The notes below the pieces were generated by a model. The model was not told where the DNA came from. It saw only the letters and a list, made by a program, of their open reading frames with translations, and did not search any database. Both the position numbers and the translations under genes were made by a program. 64,000 nt of DNA, taken from Ursus arctos (lineage: Eukaryota; Chordata; Mammalia; Carnivora; Ursidae). The DNA is taken from positions 24,547,772 to 24,611,771 of the forward strand of contig NW_026622874.1 in NCBI RefSeq assembly GCF_023065955.2, given 5' to 3'. Each line of letters starts with the position of its first letter. Within the stretch, counting starts at the first letter, position 1. Shown piece after piece: positions 20,863 through 31,495 of this stretch.

Positions 20863-21599
20863 AAGTTATATATATTTTTGACATTAACCTCTTTTATAGG
20901 ATTTGCAAATATTTTCCCCAATTTGTAGGTTGCCTTTTCATTTTGTTGATGGTTTCTTTGCTATGCAAAGCTTTTTATTTTGTAGTTCCACTTATCTATG
21001 TTTGCTTTTGTTGCCTTTGCTTTGGGTGTCAAATCCAAAATATCATTGGCAAGACCGATGTCAAGGAGATTACACCTATGTTTTCTTCTAGGACTTTTAA
21101 AGTTCCAGATCTTACATTTGAGTCTTTAATCTTTTTTGAGTTAATTTTTGTGTATGGTAAAGATAGTGGTGCCTGTGGCTGTCCAGTTTTCCCATCACCA
21201 TTTATTGAAGAGTCTTTCATTTCCCCGTTGTATATCCTTGGCTCCTTTGTTGTAAATTAACTGATTGTAAAGGTGTGGGTTTATTTCTGGGTTCCCTATT
21301 CCATTGATCTGTGTCTGTTTCTATGCTAATACCATACTGCTTTGATTACTATAGCATTGTACTATAGTTTGAAATCAGAAAGTATGATGCCTCCAGCTTT
21401 GTTTTACTTTCTCAAGATTTGTCTATCAGGGGTCTTTTGGGGTTTGGTACTAATTTTAGAATTATTCTATTTCTAATACCATCAGAATTTTGATAGAATA
21501 TATTTACATATAAGAATTTGTGACCTGAGACATCAGTGGGAAAAGAAAGCATTCTGCACAGTGGTAGTGCTGGAATGGCCTAACAATTTGTAGGAAGCA

Positions 21600-21692
21600 T
21601 CAGGTCCATAAACTGTTAGAGGGCAGAGACCTCTTCTACACATCTTGAACCTCCAGTGCTGGCACATAGATACTTGTTAAATAAATATTGAA
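21600..21692 (+). mobile_element. LINE L2 3' end
   Basis: Classic L2 tail: 'actgttagagggcagagacc', 'tgctggcacatagatacttg', 'ttaaataaatattgaa'. Confidence 0.75.
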
Positions 21693-21916
21693 CTTATTTT
21701 AGTATGGGCTTACTAAGAATTAATCATAGTAAAACAAGAAATTATGTGATTGTCAATTTTCTGTATCAATATGTGCTTATAATTAATAAATCAATAATGA
21801 AAGGATCAACAGATTTGATTGCATAAAGTTTTCTAAAACTTTGCTATATTAAAAAGTAAACTAAAAGGCAAGTGCCAAAGGGTTATTACTGCAAAGTAAT
21901 AAGAAAAGAACTAAGC

Positions 21917-21986
21917 AGAGTCACTTGAGTGGCTCAGTTGGTCGAGTGTCCATCTCTTGATCTCAGCTCAGGTCTTTATCCCATGG
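21917..21986 (+). mobile_element. CAN SINE, 5' half, split by L1
   Basis: Reads cttgagtggctcagttggtc and 'ctcttgatctcagctcaggt', an older SINE subtype. It continues at 22284 after an intervening L1 tail. Confidence 0.88.
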
Positions 21987-22274
21987 GTTTTTTTGTTTTG
22001 TTTTGTTTGTTTTTTTATGATATGTTAGTCACCATACAGTACATCATTGGTTTTTGATGTAGTGTTCCATGATTCGTTGCTGGGTATAACACCCACTACT
22101 CCATGCAATACATGCCTTCCTTAATACCGTTCACCAGGCTGGCCCATCCCCCCCACCCCACCCCCTCTAAAACCCTAAGTTTGTTTCCCAGAGTCCGTTG
22201 TCTCTCGTGGTTCATTTCCCCCTCTGTTTACTCCCCTTCATTTTTCCCTTCCTTCTCCTAACGATCTCCCTGCT
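21987..22274 (-). mobile_element. Young L1 3' end inserted into a SINE
   Basis: Begins with a T/G-rich tail, then 'gttagtcaccatacagtaca', 'agtgttccatgattcgttgc', 'tgcaatacatgccttcctta', 'agagtccgttgtctctcgtg'. This is the antisense of the carnivoran L1 3' UTR, heavily 5'-truncated. The nine-base flanks atcccatgg (21978-21986) and attccacgg (22275-22283) look like a decayed target-site duplication. Confidence 0.88.
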
Positions 22275-22283
22275 ATTCCACGG

Positions 22284-22355
22284 TTTTGAGTTTGAGCCCT
22301 GCTTTGGGCTCCATGCTGGGTATGGAGCCGACTTAAACAAAACACAAAAAAAACC
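22284..22355 (+). mobile_element. CAN SINE, 3' half, split by L1
   Basis: Continues the interrupted SINE: 'ttttgagtttgagccctgct', 'gggctccatgctgggtatgg', then an A-rich tail. Confidence 0.85.
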
Positions 22356-22413
22356 TAAGCATTAGATAAACAAAGTTTACGGAGTGGTAATTCATTAAAA
22401 TGAAATCATTGTA

Positions 22414-22624
22414 GGGGCGCCTGGGAGGCGCAGTCGTTAAGCATCTGCCTTGGGCTCAGGGCGTGATCCCAGCATTCTGGGATCGAGCCCCACATCAGGC
22501 TCCTCCGCTGTGAGCCTGCTTCTTCCTCTCCCACACCCCCTGCTTGTGTTCCCTCTCTCGCTGGCTGTCTCTGTCAAATAAATAAATAAATAAATCTAAA
22601 AAAAATAAAAAATATAAAAAAAAT
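22414..22624 (+). mobile_element. CAN SINE, full length, young subtype
   Basis: From ggggcgcctgggaggcgcag through the CT-rich segment to an (AAAT)n/poly-A tail. Direct repeats aaaatgaaatcattgta (22397-22413) and aaaacgaagtcattgta (22625-22641) differ at two of seventeen sites. It lies only 60 bp from the split SINE, in the same orientation. Confidence 0.97.
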
Positions 22625-22659
22625 AAAACGAAGTCATTGTAAACAAATAGGTAGAAATA

Positions 22660-23090
22660 CATATACAAAGACATTTACTCCCCCTAAATTAGCAAAATAA
22701 AATTCCCATAAAAATATGTAATGCTAGTGAATATGGGTTTAAACAAGTATGTGCATGTATGCCTGGATGCCGTCTAAATTGGTGTAATTGTGGAAGTTGA
22801 TTTTTGTAAAATCTACCAAGAATCATGAACCTATAAATAAGGTTTGGTCTCATTTTTACAGTTTTGGAAATAATCCTAAGAAGATATCTATCTTATAAAA
22901 ATAATCCAAATTTTAAATTAAAATTTAGACATTAAGATATTCAGGACAGTCTTATAACAAGATTGGAAACATTAAAGTCTATAGTAAAACAGTTAAGTAA
23001 GATATGGTATGTGTTCTATAGAATATTTGTAATCATTAATTGTTATGACTATGAAGATAATCCAGTGTCATGGAAGTACAATGACTGCAT
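22660..23090 (+). mobile_element. Old L1 (L1M/HAL1-like) 3' fragment
   Basis: Loose matches such as 'aagatattcaggacagtctt', 'aacaagattggaaacattaa' and 'agttaagtaagatatggtat' fit the terminal ORF2 region, where the template reads tggaaacaacctaaatgtcc. Confidence 0.5.
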
Positions 23091-23261
23091 AATGAACCGA
23101 GCAGGCTCTGCAAGGTGCTTGCCAGTTCTACTTCTCCTTTTTGTCAAACCAAGTGCCAGTTACGCCTCTGAAGGTTTTTATTTTACCCACAAGTTGTTGA
23201 ATATTGTATCATCTAACTCCTGACCACAACTTTTTACACACAGGAGGAATGCTCATCTCAG

Positions 23262-24480
23262 TGGACTCTTTTAATCTGGACAGTTGCAGTTTTTAGTTTG
23301 TGAATGATTTCTGTTAAGACTTTACAGAAAAATTCCATTGCTTTCCTCTGTACTTTTTAAGGCGTTCCTGATAATTGGATGGATTATAGAACTTTTAAAA
23401 TTTCTATCTTTGTCTTTTTAAGAATTATTTCATGATAGATTTCTTCAACTTTATCCTCTAAATTCTCTAGAATTTTTCATTTCAGTTATCCTATTTTCAA
23501 GAGCTCTTTTTTGTCTTGATAGTTCCTGTTGCAGGGATATTGGGCTCAACAAATATTCCAGGTGCTTCTCTTTCCCAGCCTCAGTTAGACTAAAACTAGT
23601 TCTGGCCAATGGTCTGTAAGCAAGGTGACCTATGTCACTCCCAGGCTGAGTCAGTTAAAAGCTACTGTGCCTCTGCCCCATTCTTCTCTCCTCCTGCAGT
23701 GGTGTTCTTATAAGCCACATGTAAAGATGGTGGCATCACAGAATGAAGGGAGCCTGGATTTCTGAGTTGCAGATAAAGAACAACAACCTTTGAGTACTTT
23801 GGACTTGGTATAAATGAGAAACTTGGTTGTCCTAAGTCATTGAAACCTGAGCAATGCATTGCTTCAGTAGAGCTTATTATATTTTAATGAATACAGTTTC
23901 TTTCCCATAGTACCATCTTGTTTTATGAATGTAGTGTTGTTTTCTCCTCTCAGGATACTGTAAATAATTTTTCTGTTCTTTGTATAGTTTTTTCCCTTAT
24001 TCATTTTTCTCATTTGTTGTTTCTCTTTTTGTATGTTAGAGGTTCTCCTTAAATGTCTTATGATTTTTGACCATTCGATTTTAAAATAAGGTACTAAAAT
24101 TTTGATATGAAGTTTTGTATGCATGCATGAGTCTTGGAGGCTGTTGGATTCCACCATAATATAACTAGGAGCTAACTCTTCATTGAGAGAACCACATGTG
24201 TAAGTATATGAAAATCTTTGGGGCTATCTAATATCCCAGTAGAAGAATCCTCCAATATTTTGTCTGGGAAGTGGGATGGCACATATGTCTGTCTGTATTC
24301 TGAAAGCAAGATCAGGAAAGGAAGTTGAGGTTTCCCTTGTTTAAGTGCAAACTTCCACTAAATTTCCCATTTTTAGTACCTGATGTTTCCATGTTTGGAA
24401 TCCTTCTTATTCAATTTTGTTAAAGAATCAACCTCTGGCTTTCTCCAGGGTGGGTTATCTGGCTATCTAGTTTTGGAAAG
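23262..24480 (-). mobile_element. Old L1 (L1M-type) 5'/ORF1-proximal region, interrupted
   Basis: Antisense L1M pattern 'gatttcttcaactttatcct', 'tcaagagctcttttttgtct' on the left, resuming about 23.9 kb with 'tgaatgtagtgttgttttct', 'attcatttttctcatttgtt', 'gttctccttaaatgtcttat' and 'gtctgtctgtattctgaaag'. A different repeat sits between at 23.55-23.88 kb. Confidence 0.6.
23545..23880 (+). repeat. Dispersed repeat of unresolved family inside L1M
   Basis: Contains 'ccaggtgcttctctttccca', 'gacctatgtcactcccaggc', 'aagatggtggcatcacagaa', 'tgaagggagcctggatttct'. I recognise this as a common mammalian repeat module, probably LTR-like, but cannot name it. Confidence 0.4.
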
Positions 24481-25540
24481 GGGGCCTGGGAGGATCCAAC
24501 TGCTCCTTGGATAGCTTCCAACCAAGCCCCTTATTTTCAGTCCTATGCCTCCCCTTCATCTTTGTTAATGCCTGGGTCTCCAAATGCTAAGCCTTTCTAG
24601 GAACCTACTAGGCAAGTTACCTTTTGCTCTGCAGGCTTGTGGGCTGGCACTTACTCCACTCTGCAGAGTCTGTCGCTGCAACTCCATCTGGTATTTGGAC
24701 TCAGGAGAAATGATATCTTCCAAAACTGCCAAATTATATTATCTATAGTTTCCTTCTATGTTCTCTTGTTCCTTGTGTATTTATATATTTTTATTCCTTC
24801 ACTGTGACTTTGTGTTTTAGGGACAGAAGAAGTGATTTTTTTTTTTTAAGTAAATGGTAAACCACCTCATTTAACTGGGGATATATTGCTTTCATAATAG
24901 AAAAATCTGAAATAATGACAGGAAAATGCCAACACTGCTCACTATGAATTACCGAGATCTATGTAAGTACAGCAAGAAGGTGGCCAATGCTCATGATTTA
25001 TTTGATCTTCTACCCACTCTCCTCCCTCCAATATCTGCAAAGGCTTCAGAGTAGTGTAAGTGATTGTGCAGTTCTTGGAGCCTTAACATCTAATAATTCA
25101 ATTTCACACATTTATTGATGAAAAAAATCAAATTGAAATCTTTTTCCAGAACTGTTTTCTGGAAATTGGCACAAATGGTGCAAGCAGAAATTAATAGTTT
25201 AGCTTTTTATTGCTTCTTTGCTTATTTCTCCAAGCAAAACTGTAAACATGGAAAATTGACTTTTTTGGAGAAAGGAGTGGATATAAAAGTTATCATTTGG
25301 ATTGACTGTATTGTGACCTATAACCTCAGACATATTTCATAAATGTTAGTCATGTTTTTATTGTATGTTTTATTGGTTCTTTTAAAGTCTCTGTTTTATA
25401 AGATTAGTTTTTTCTCCTCATATTCAACAATGAGCCATAAGCTTTGTATTTCCCTGATTCATCCTCCCTCCCTTCCCCCCTTCCCGACAGTATATCACTA
25501 TAAAAATATAGTCTGTCCCCATCATTATATTTCTTGAGAA
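24481..25540. other. Unassigned
   Basis: Some blocks may continue the L1M to about 24.8 kb. Beyond that nothing is recognisable and no coding signal is seen. Confidence 0.35.
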
Positions 25541-26279
25541 TCCATCCTCAGAAAAAATCCAAAATTTTAAAAAGGCATTAAGGTATTCATGACAATCTTA
25601 TTTATAGCAACAAGAAATAAAAAACAGCCCCTGCCCCAACCCCCAATACACCCACACCCACCAATGTACCCCCCCCCACACACACACTTTCCCCAGTCAG
25701 GTATCCTTCAATACACAAGGAAGGGACTGGCTCTAGGGAAGAACACAAAAAGTTCATCTTTCATAACAGGAAGAAGGCAGCGTGTATGGGTGCAGATGGT
25801 CGGAGGTGGGTAGATGAGGTAGTGTGAGTTTGTGGAAATTCTCTTCTAATTTTCTCCAATTTTGTCAGGAAAGTAAGAAGCAAGGTCCCCTCCTGAGAGT
25901 GATCATGGGAGTAGAGGTGTTGCCCATGTGAGGAGAAAAGAGAAGGTACGAACTGGTCCTGTCCTAGAGTGGGAGAGGGAATGTACTAGGGGAACCCAAT
26001 GATGTTGCTGGACAGCCTCTAGGGCCCCCTTGAAGTTAGGGGCACAAATCTAATGTAGGTAAGTCAACAGCCTTGTATGTGTGTTTCTAGACACTTTCAG
26101 CTGCACTGAGTTCATAGGCCGGTGTGGCAGTTCAAAATAGTCAAATTTGAGTTTAGCCAAGTAAGTACAATGAAATGAGGGAAATGGGAAATGATATATG
26201 CGCAGAAGTTACTAAGGATTGACTATGGAATGTAAGCTGGCTAAGGAGGGAAGGGGGTGGGGACATGAAGGGGGTAAGG
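25541..26279. other. Unassigned, with C-rich simple sequence
   Basis: A possible short L1M scrap (to 25625), then a C/CA-rich low-complexity stretch at 25627-25690, then unrecognised sequence. Confidence 0.35.
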
Positions 26280-27100
26280 GCAGTGAAAAGATAGCAGGAT
26301 CACTGGATTACAGGTCCAAGTGAGGTCACAGGAATTTTTGCATCTGGGGCTCTAGAAGGAGATAGCTGAAACATAGGGGAGGTGGTGTCATGGAGTTTGT
26401 ATCATGGAATTATTGCAATGATTTGTTATGACAGGGTTATTTGACCTATAACATGGGAGTGAGATCTTGAGGGAGGGCGGAGGACAAGATTCTCAAAGTG
26501 GAAACGTTTAGTGAAGTGAGCGGCCAGGATGCACAGTTTCACTTTCCTGTGTACTAAGTCAGCAAAAATTAAGACGCTTGAAGTAATGCTGGAGAGAATG
26601 ACAGTGAGCCCAGTGTCAGTACGTTATAACCACAATGAGGGGCAATGGGTGATATAATCTGATGACGTGTGATTCAAAACTGGAATATTTTGAGAGGAGA
26701 GAGGGAGCATGGTCTGAAAGTGGCAATGAAGAGCAAAGAGAACGTCCTCCCACATTGAAGCCCAGACTTCGGAGGGCTATGGAAGAAAACACAACGCCTA
26801 CTCTACTGGAGGCATTTGTCCTTGGGGGGAGTCAAGTATTCTTTAGAGTCAAACATGCAACAGGACTGCTCTGGGAAGACTGGGGACATAGGGGATTTTT
26901 GGTGATGATGGACCATGTGTTCAAGAGAACACAGTAGATGGTTTGGGGAATTTGGAAGGAGGGGGATATGGGGAAAGAACTGGGGTTATGCAGAGCCATA
27001 TAGGGATGAGAAGTGACTTGGGAGTCTGAGGCTTCTTGTGGTGACTGACACCACTAGGATAGTAGCAGTAAGGAGACTGGTTCGGGTAGACCAAAGAGAG
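26280..27100 (-). mobile_element. Possible L2 (antisense) region
   Basis: Purine-rich text with 'gaggacaagattctcaaagt', 'agtgagcggccaggatgcac' and 'ggaggatatgg'-type words. It has the texture of antisense L2, but block-by-block identity is weak. A 91-codon + frame from 26662 has no known match. Confidence 0.25.
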
Positions 27101-28321
27101 ATATTTAATTTTTTAACAACTTTATTGAGAATTTGACATATCAAAAATTTTATTTAAAATGTACATTTTCCCCAGTTTTATTGAGCTATAATTGGCCCTT
27201 AAAAATTGTAAGGTTACAATTGGTTACAATGTGTTAATTTGATGCATTTATATATTGCAAAACAATTACCACCATCATGTTCGCTAACACCTCCATCACC
27301 TCACATAATTACCATTTCTTTTTTATGGTGAGAACATTTAAGATTTACTCTCTTAACAACTTTCAAGTATGTAATTGTTAGTGTTGTTAACTACAGTCAC
27401 CATGCTGTATACTGCATCTCCAGAACATATTCGCCTTATTGTTGGAAGTTTGTATCCTTGACCAAGGTCTCCTCATTTCCCTCACCCATGTTTTGACATG
27501 TGTAAACATTGTGAAAAGATCACCACAATCAAGTTAAGTAACTTTTCCATCACCTCTTTGTGGTTACCACTTTGTGTGTGTATGTGTGGTCTAAAGACTT
27601 GATCTAAGATCTCTTAGCAAATTTCAAGTATACAATTCAGTTTTGTTAACTATCCTTACCATGCTGAGCAATAACTCTCCAGAACTCATTCATCTTGAAT
27701 AACTGAAACTTTATACCCTTTGACTGCCTCCTCATTCACTCCTCCTCCCACCCCCACTCTCTGGCAGCTAGTAATCTACTCTCTGCTTCTATAATTTCAA
27801 TTATTTTAGATTCCATATATAAGTGAGATCATGCAGTATTTCTTTCTGTGCCTGGGTTATTTCCTTTAGCATAATACCTGTAAGTCCTATCTATGTTGTC
27901 ACAAATGACAGGATTTCCTTCTTACTCATCGCTGAATAATATTCCATTGTACATCTATACCACATCTTCATTCATCTGTTGATAGACACTTAGGTTGTTT
28001 CTATATCTGGCTATTGTGAATAATACTGCAATGAACAGGGGTGAAGAGATATTTTTGAGATCTGGATTTCAGTTCCTTTGGGTGTACACTGAGAAATGGG
28101 ATTGCTGGATCGTATTGTACTTCAACTTTTTTTTTTAATTTTTTTAGTTTGTTTATTCAACAAGCCTTCCATGTTGGTACAGACAGCTCTACCTCATTTT
28201 TTTAAACAGGGTGGGGCATCAAATTATATTTAACTTTTACCTTGCTGATGGATATTCAGATTATCTGCCGTTTTTCACTGTTATAAAGTGTTCTGTAGTG
28301 GCCATCCTTGTGCCTATATTC

Positions 28322-28580
28322 TTTTTTTATTATTATTATGTTAGTCACCATACAGTACATACCTGGTTTCTGATGTAAAGTTCGATGATTCATTAGTTGC
28401 GTATAGCACCCAGTGCACCATGCAATACGTGCCCTCCTTACTACCCATCACCAGCCTATCCCATTCCCCCACCCCCTCCCCTCTGAAGCCCTCAGTTTGT
28501 TTCTCAGAGTCCATAGTCTCTCATGCTTCATTACCCCTTCTGATTACCCCCCCTTTCTTTATCCCTTTCTTCCCCTACCG
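28322..28580 (-). mobile_element. Young L1 3' end, nested
   Basis: T/A-rich tail, then 'gttagtcaccatacagtaca', 'gttcgatgattcattagttg', 'tgcaatacgtgccctcctta', 'agagtccatagtctctcatg'. Same family and same end as the copy at 22.0 kb. It lies within the older antisense L1. Confidence 0.87.
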
Positions 28581-28853
28581 ATCTTCAACTTCAACTTTTA
28601 ACTTTGAGGAACCTCTATACTGTTTATCCATAATGGCCATATCAGTGTACATTCCCACCAATAATATGCAAGGTCCCTTTCATCCTCACCAACACTTTTA
28701 TTTTTTATAATAGACCTCCTAACATGTAAGGTGATACCTTATTGTGATTTTGATTTGCATTTTCCTGATAATTAGTGATGTTGAGCACCTTTTCACGTAC
28801 TGCTGACCGTTGGTCTTCTTTTGAGAAATGTCTATTCGGATCCTTTGTTCATT

Positions 28854-29002
28854 ATTTATTTTATTTTTTATTATTTTTTTAATAATATTTGTTATTATGT
28901 TAATCACCATACAGTACATCCCTAGTTTTTGATGTAAAGTTCCATGATTCATTACTTGCGTATAACATCCAGTGCATCATGCAATACGTGCCCTCCTTAA
29001 TA
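28854..29002 (-). mobile_element. Young L1 3' end, nested, with 10-bp target-site duplication
   Basis: About 130 bases of L1 3' end ('gttaatcaccatacagtaca', 'gttccatgattcattacttg', 'atgcaatacgtgccctcctt'). Flanked by tttgttcatt at 28844-28853 and 29003-29012. It shares its 3' edge with the copy 0.5 kb upstream but is shorter. Confidence 0.88.
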
Positions 29003-29100
29003 TTTGTTCATTTTTAAAAAATCAAGTTATTTGGTTTTCTGCTATGAGTTGTGTGAGTTTCCTATATTTTGGGTATTAATCCCTCAAGAAAGATATTGAT

Positions 29101-29639
29101 GAGAGGTTATGGATGTCAGTCTGTAAGCATTTGTGTGTATGGAGGCATGGGTATCTGGGGCTCTATCTTGACCCTTGTCTGTGGCCATTAGGAAGTCTGG
29201 GGTCTTATTGCTGGTACAGAGCTCAACCTTACCCCTCTTAGGGAGGGATGATCCTGCTTCAAAAGTATGAGGTTTCCTCTCTTACCTATTAATGGAGTTG
29301 GGACTATCTGGGAAAGATGGAAATTAATTCAAGCATGCAGGACCCACTTGGCATCCCAGGGAGGTCCATTCCATCTTCTATCCCTGGTGAAGATCCTGGC
29401 TTATAGTAAGTACTCTAATAAATGCTTGCTGACCTGAATAGGTAGGTGAACAGAAAAAATTGGTGTTAAGGAAAGTTCTTGGTCAGAGAAATAATTATTT
29501 TAAAGTCCTCAGCATTTGGGTGGTGGCTGAAGGTTTGGTGGTGAATAAGTTTTCCCAGGATGATAATATAGAATATGAATTTTTAAAGGGTTCAATGGAA
29601 CTCTGGGTAGGAGAGGGGGACACAACATTTTTTTAAAAG
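29101..29639. other. Unassigned, with a short L2-type end
   Basis: The segment 29375-29445 ('atcctggcttatagtaagta', then 'taataaatgcttgctgacct') looks like an L2 3' terminus on the + strand. Nothing else is recognisable. Confidence 0.4.
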
Positions 29640-29920
29640 ACTATAAAATATACTGAAAAGAAACAGTAGTAGTCTAGCAGCTGGAGGTGGGAGTGGTCCC
29701 TATCTCAAAGAGAAGAAGGAGTGATCTTAGTGACAAATGTCACTGAGAGGTTGCGTAAAAAGAGGTGGAAGAGAGTTCTCTGGATCTGACCATTGTGAAG
29801 GTCATGGGTGATGTAGGAAAGGGAACTTTTATGGAATCATGGGGCAGGACCCATGGGAAGGGACTTGGGGACTGATTGGGCATTGAGGAAGTAGTTATAA
29901 TTCAGATGATTGTATCAAGA
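29640..29920 (-). mobile_element. LINE L2 ORF2-region fragment
   Basis: Antisense L2 words 'gtgacaaatgtcactgagag', 'tgaccattgtgaaggtcatg', 'gggactgattgggcattgag' fit the segment complementary to the L2 reverse-transcriptase coding region. Confidence 0.45.
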
Positions 29921-30138
29921 CTTTTACCTTGGAGAAGAAATATAGGGCAGTGGGAAACACAAGTCTTTTTTGGTTTCAGGACTAGAATTTAGTGATTCAT
30001 CAATTGCATATAACACCCAGTGCTCATTATATCAAGTGCCCTCCTTAATGTCCATCACCCAATTACCCCATTCCCCCCTTTCCCACCTCCCCTCTAGCAA
30101 CCTTCAGTTTGTTTCCTACAGTTCAGAGTCTCTTACGG

Positions 30139-30338
30139 GGTGGGGACACCTGGGTGGCTCAGTCAAACGTCTGCCTTTGGCTCAGGTCATGATCCCAAGG
30201 TCCTGGGATGAAGCCCCACATCAGGCTCCCTGCTCAGTGGGGAGCCTGCTTCTTCTTCTCCTTCTGCCGTTCCCCCTGCTTATGCCACCACATGCTCTCT
30301 CTCTCTCTCTCTCTGTCAAACTAAAAGAATTTTAAAAA
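30139..30338 (+). mobile_element. CAN SINE in L1
   Basis: Head gggacacctgggtggctcag, body 'aggtcatgatcccaaggtcc', then a (CT)n run and short tail. The flanks agagtctcttacgg (30125-30138) and agagtctcatgg (30339-30350) form an imperfect target-site duplication. Confidence 0.95.
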
Positions 30339-30548
30339 AGAGTCTCATGGCTTGCCTCCCTGTTTTTATCTTATTTTTCCTTCCCTTCCCCTGTGTTCAT
30401 CTGTTTTGTTTCTTAAATTCCACATATGAGTAAAATCATATGGTATTTGTCTTTCTCTGACATTTCACTTAGCACAATACCCTCTAGTTCCATCCACGTC
30501 ATTGCAAATGGCAAGATTTCATTATTTTTTATGACTAATAGTCCACTT

Positions 30549-30630
30549 TATATATATATGTGTATATATATATATACACACACACATATATGTAGTATGT
30601 GTATATCTAAAATAATATACACATATATAT
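30549..30630. repeat. TA/TG/CA microsatellite with two inverted repeats
   Basis: Includes the 11-bp arms TATGTGTATAT and ATATACACATA separated by eight bases (about 30596-30625). A second self-complementary TGTGTATATA/TATATACACA region lies upstream. It occupies the same L1 position as the repeat at 20.1 kb. Confidence 0.88.
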
Positions 30631-31247
30631 GCCACATCTTCTTTATCCATTCATCTGTTGATGGACATCTGAGCTCTTCCCATAGTTTGTTGTGGACATT
30701 GCTGCTATAAACATTGGCATGCCTGTGCCCCTTCAAATCACTATTTTTGTATCCTTTCCATAAACACCTAGAAGTGCAATTGCTGAGTCATAGGGTAGCT
30801 CTATTTTTAACTTTTGGAGGAAACTCCATACTGTTTACCAGAGTGGCTGTACCAGTTTGCATTCCTAACAGCAGTGTAAGAGAGTTTCCCTTTCTCCGCA
30901 TCCTCACCAACATCTGTTGTTCCAAGGTTAATTTTAGCCATTCTGACAGGTGTGAGGTGATAGCTCAATGAGGTCTTGATTTGTATTTCCCTGATGCTAA
31001 GTGATGTTCAACATTTTTTCATGTGTCTGTTAGCCATTTGTATGTCTTTTTTGGAGAAATGCCTGTTCATATATTCTGCCCATTTCTTGAATGGATTTTT
31101 TTTTTGAAGCACAAGTCTTATAAGAATAAATTTTAAACACATTTATTCAATGATATGGAGAGAATAAGAAGATACAAAAATGATTGATGAAACAACCTCA
31201 GAGAAGATGAGGAAATAAGATTGAGGTGGTAATTAGAGGGAAAAACT

Positions 31248-31495
31248 AATATTTACTGAGTACCTTCTGTGTACCAGGGATTGTGGAATTATTTTTATAT
31301 GCATTGGGTTACTTAAAACTAACAACTTTACAAGAGTTGTATTTATTCCTTGGTTTACAGATGAGAAAACTGACCTTGGCTCAGAGAGGTTAAGCAACTT
31401 GCTTAACCACACAAGTAATGAAGTTAGAGTCAAAATTCAAAAACCGATCTGTTTGACACCTAAATTCCTTATTTTTCTACCACATCACACTGACC
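31248..31495 (-). mobile_element. MIR, near full length
   Basis: Antisense MIR: 'tactgagtaccttctgtgta', 'ttggtttacagatgagaaaa', 'cagagaggttaagcaacttg', 'ttaaccacacaagtaatgaa', 'gttagagtcaaaattcaaaa'. Core and tRNA-like head are both present. Confidence 0.9.

Larger units (their letters stand above)
19736..21497 (-). mobile_element. L1, 3' UTR and C-terminal third of ORF2
   Basis: On the minus strand the frame 20526-20323 reads [20 protein letters not shown] and HLTPVRMAI, the conserved C-terminal L1 ORF2 region. Other landmarks are antisense blocks such as 'ctgaataatatcccattgtg', 'tttccatatcttggctactg', 'cagaagtgggattgctgaat' and 'caagaccgatgtcaaggaga'. The element is 5'-truncated within ORF2 at its right edge. 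A CAN SINE and a TG microsatellite interrupt it. No intact frame. Confidence 0.92.
27105..29100 (-). mobile_element. Old L1 3' UTR and ORF2 C-terminus, with nested L1 insertions
   Basis: Left part is 3' UTR with a diverged internal duplication ('ttaactacagtcaccatgct' near 27390; 'ttaactatccttaccatgct' near 27650). Then ORF2 antisense: 'ctgaataatattccattgta', 'gttgatagacacttaggttg', 'gagaaatgggattgctggat'. Further on, minus-strand [20 protein letters not shown] and HLTC match L1 ORF2. A different L1M piece (28.13-28.32 kb) and two young L1 tails are inserted. Confidence 0.85.
29965..31110 (-). mobile_element. L1 3' UTR and ORF2 C-terminus, with SINE insertion
   Basis: Starts with L1 3' UTR ('tgattcatcaattgcatata', 'agtgccctccttaatgtcca'), then ORF2 antisense: 'ccacatatgagtaaaatcat', 'ttagcacaataccctctagt', 'ctgttgatggacatctgagc', 'ttctgacaggtgtgaggtga', 'gttagccatttgtatgtctt'. 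It ends in a short T run near 31.1 kb. A dyad-symmetric TA/TG microsatellite has grown inside it. Confidence 0.9.

Noticed and set aside
22414..22624. tRNA gene
   Set aside because: A-box and B-box resemblance belongs to the tRNA-derived head of a CAN SINE; no cloverleaf can be completed.
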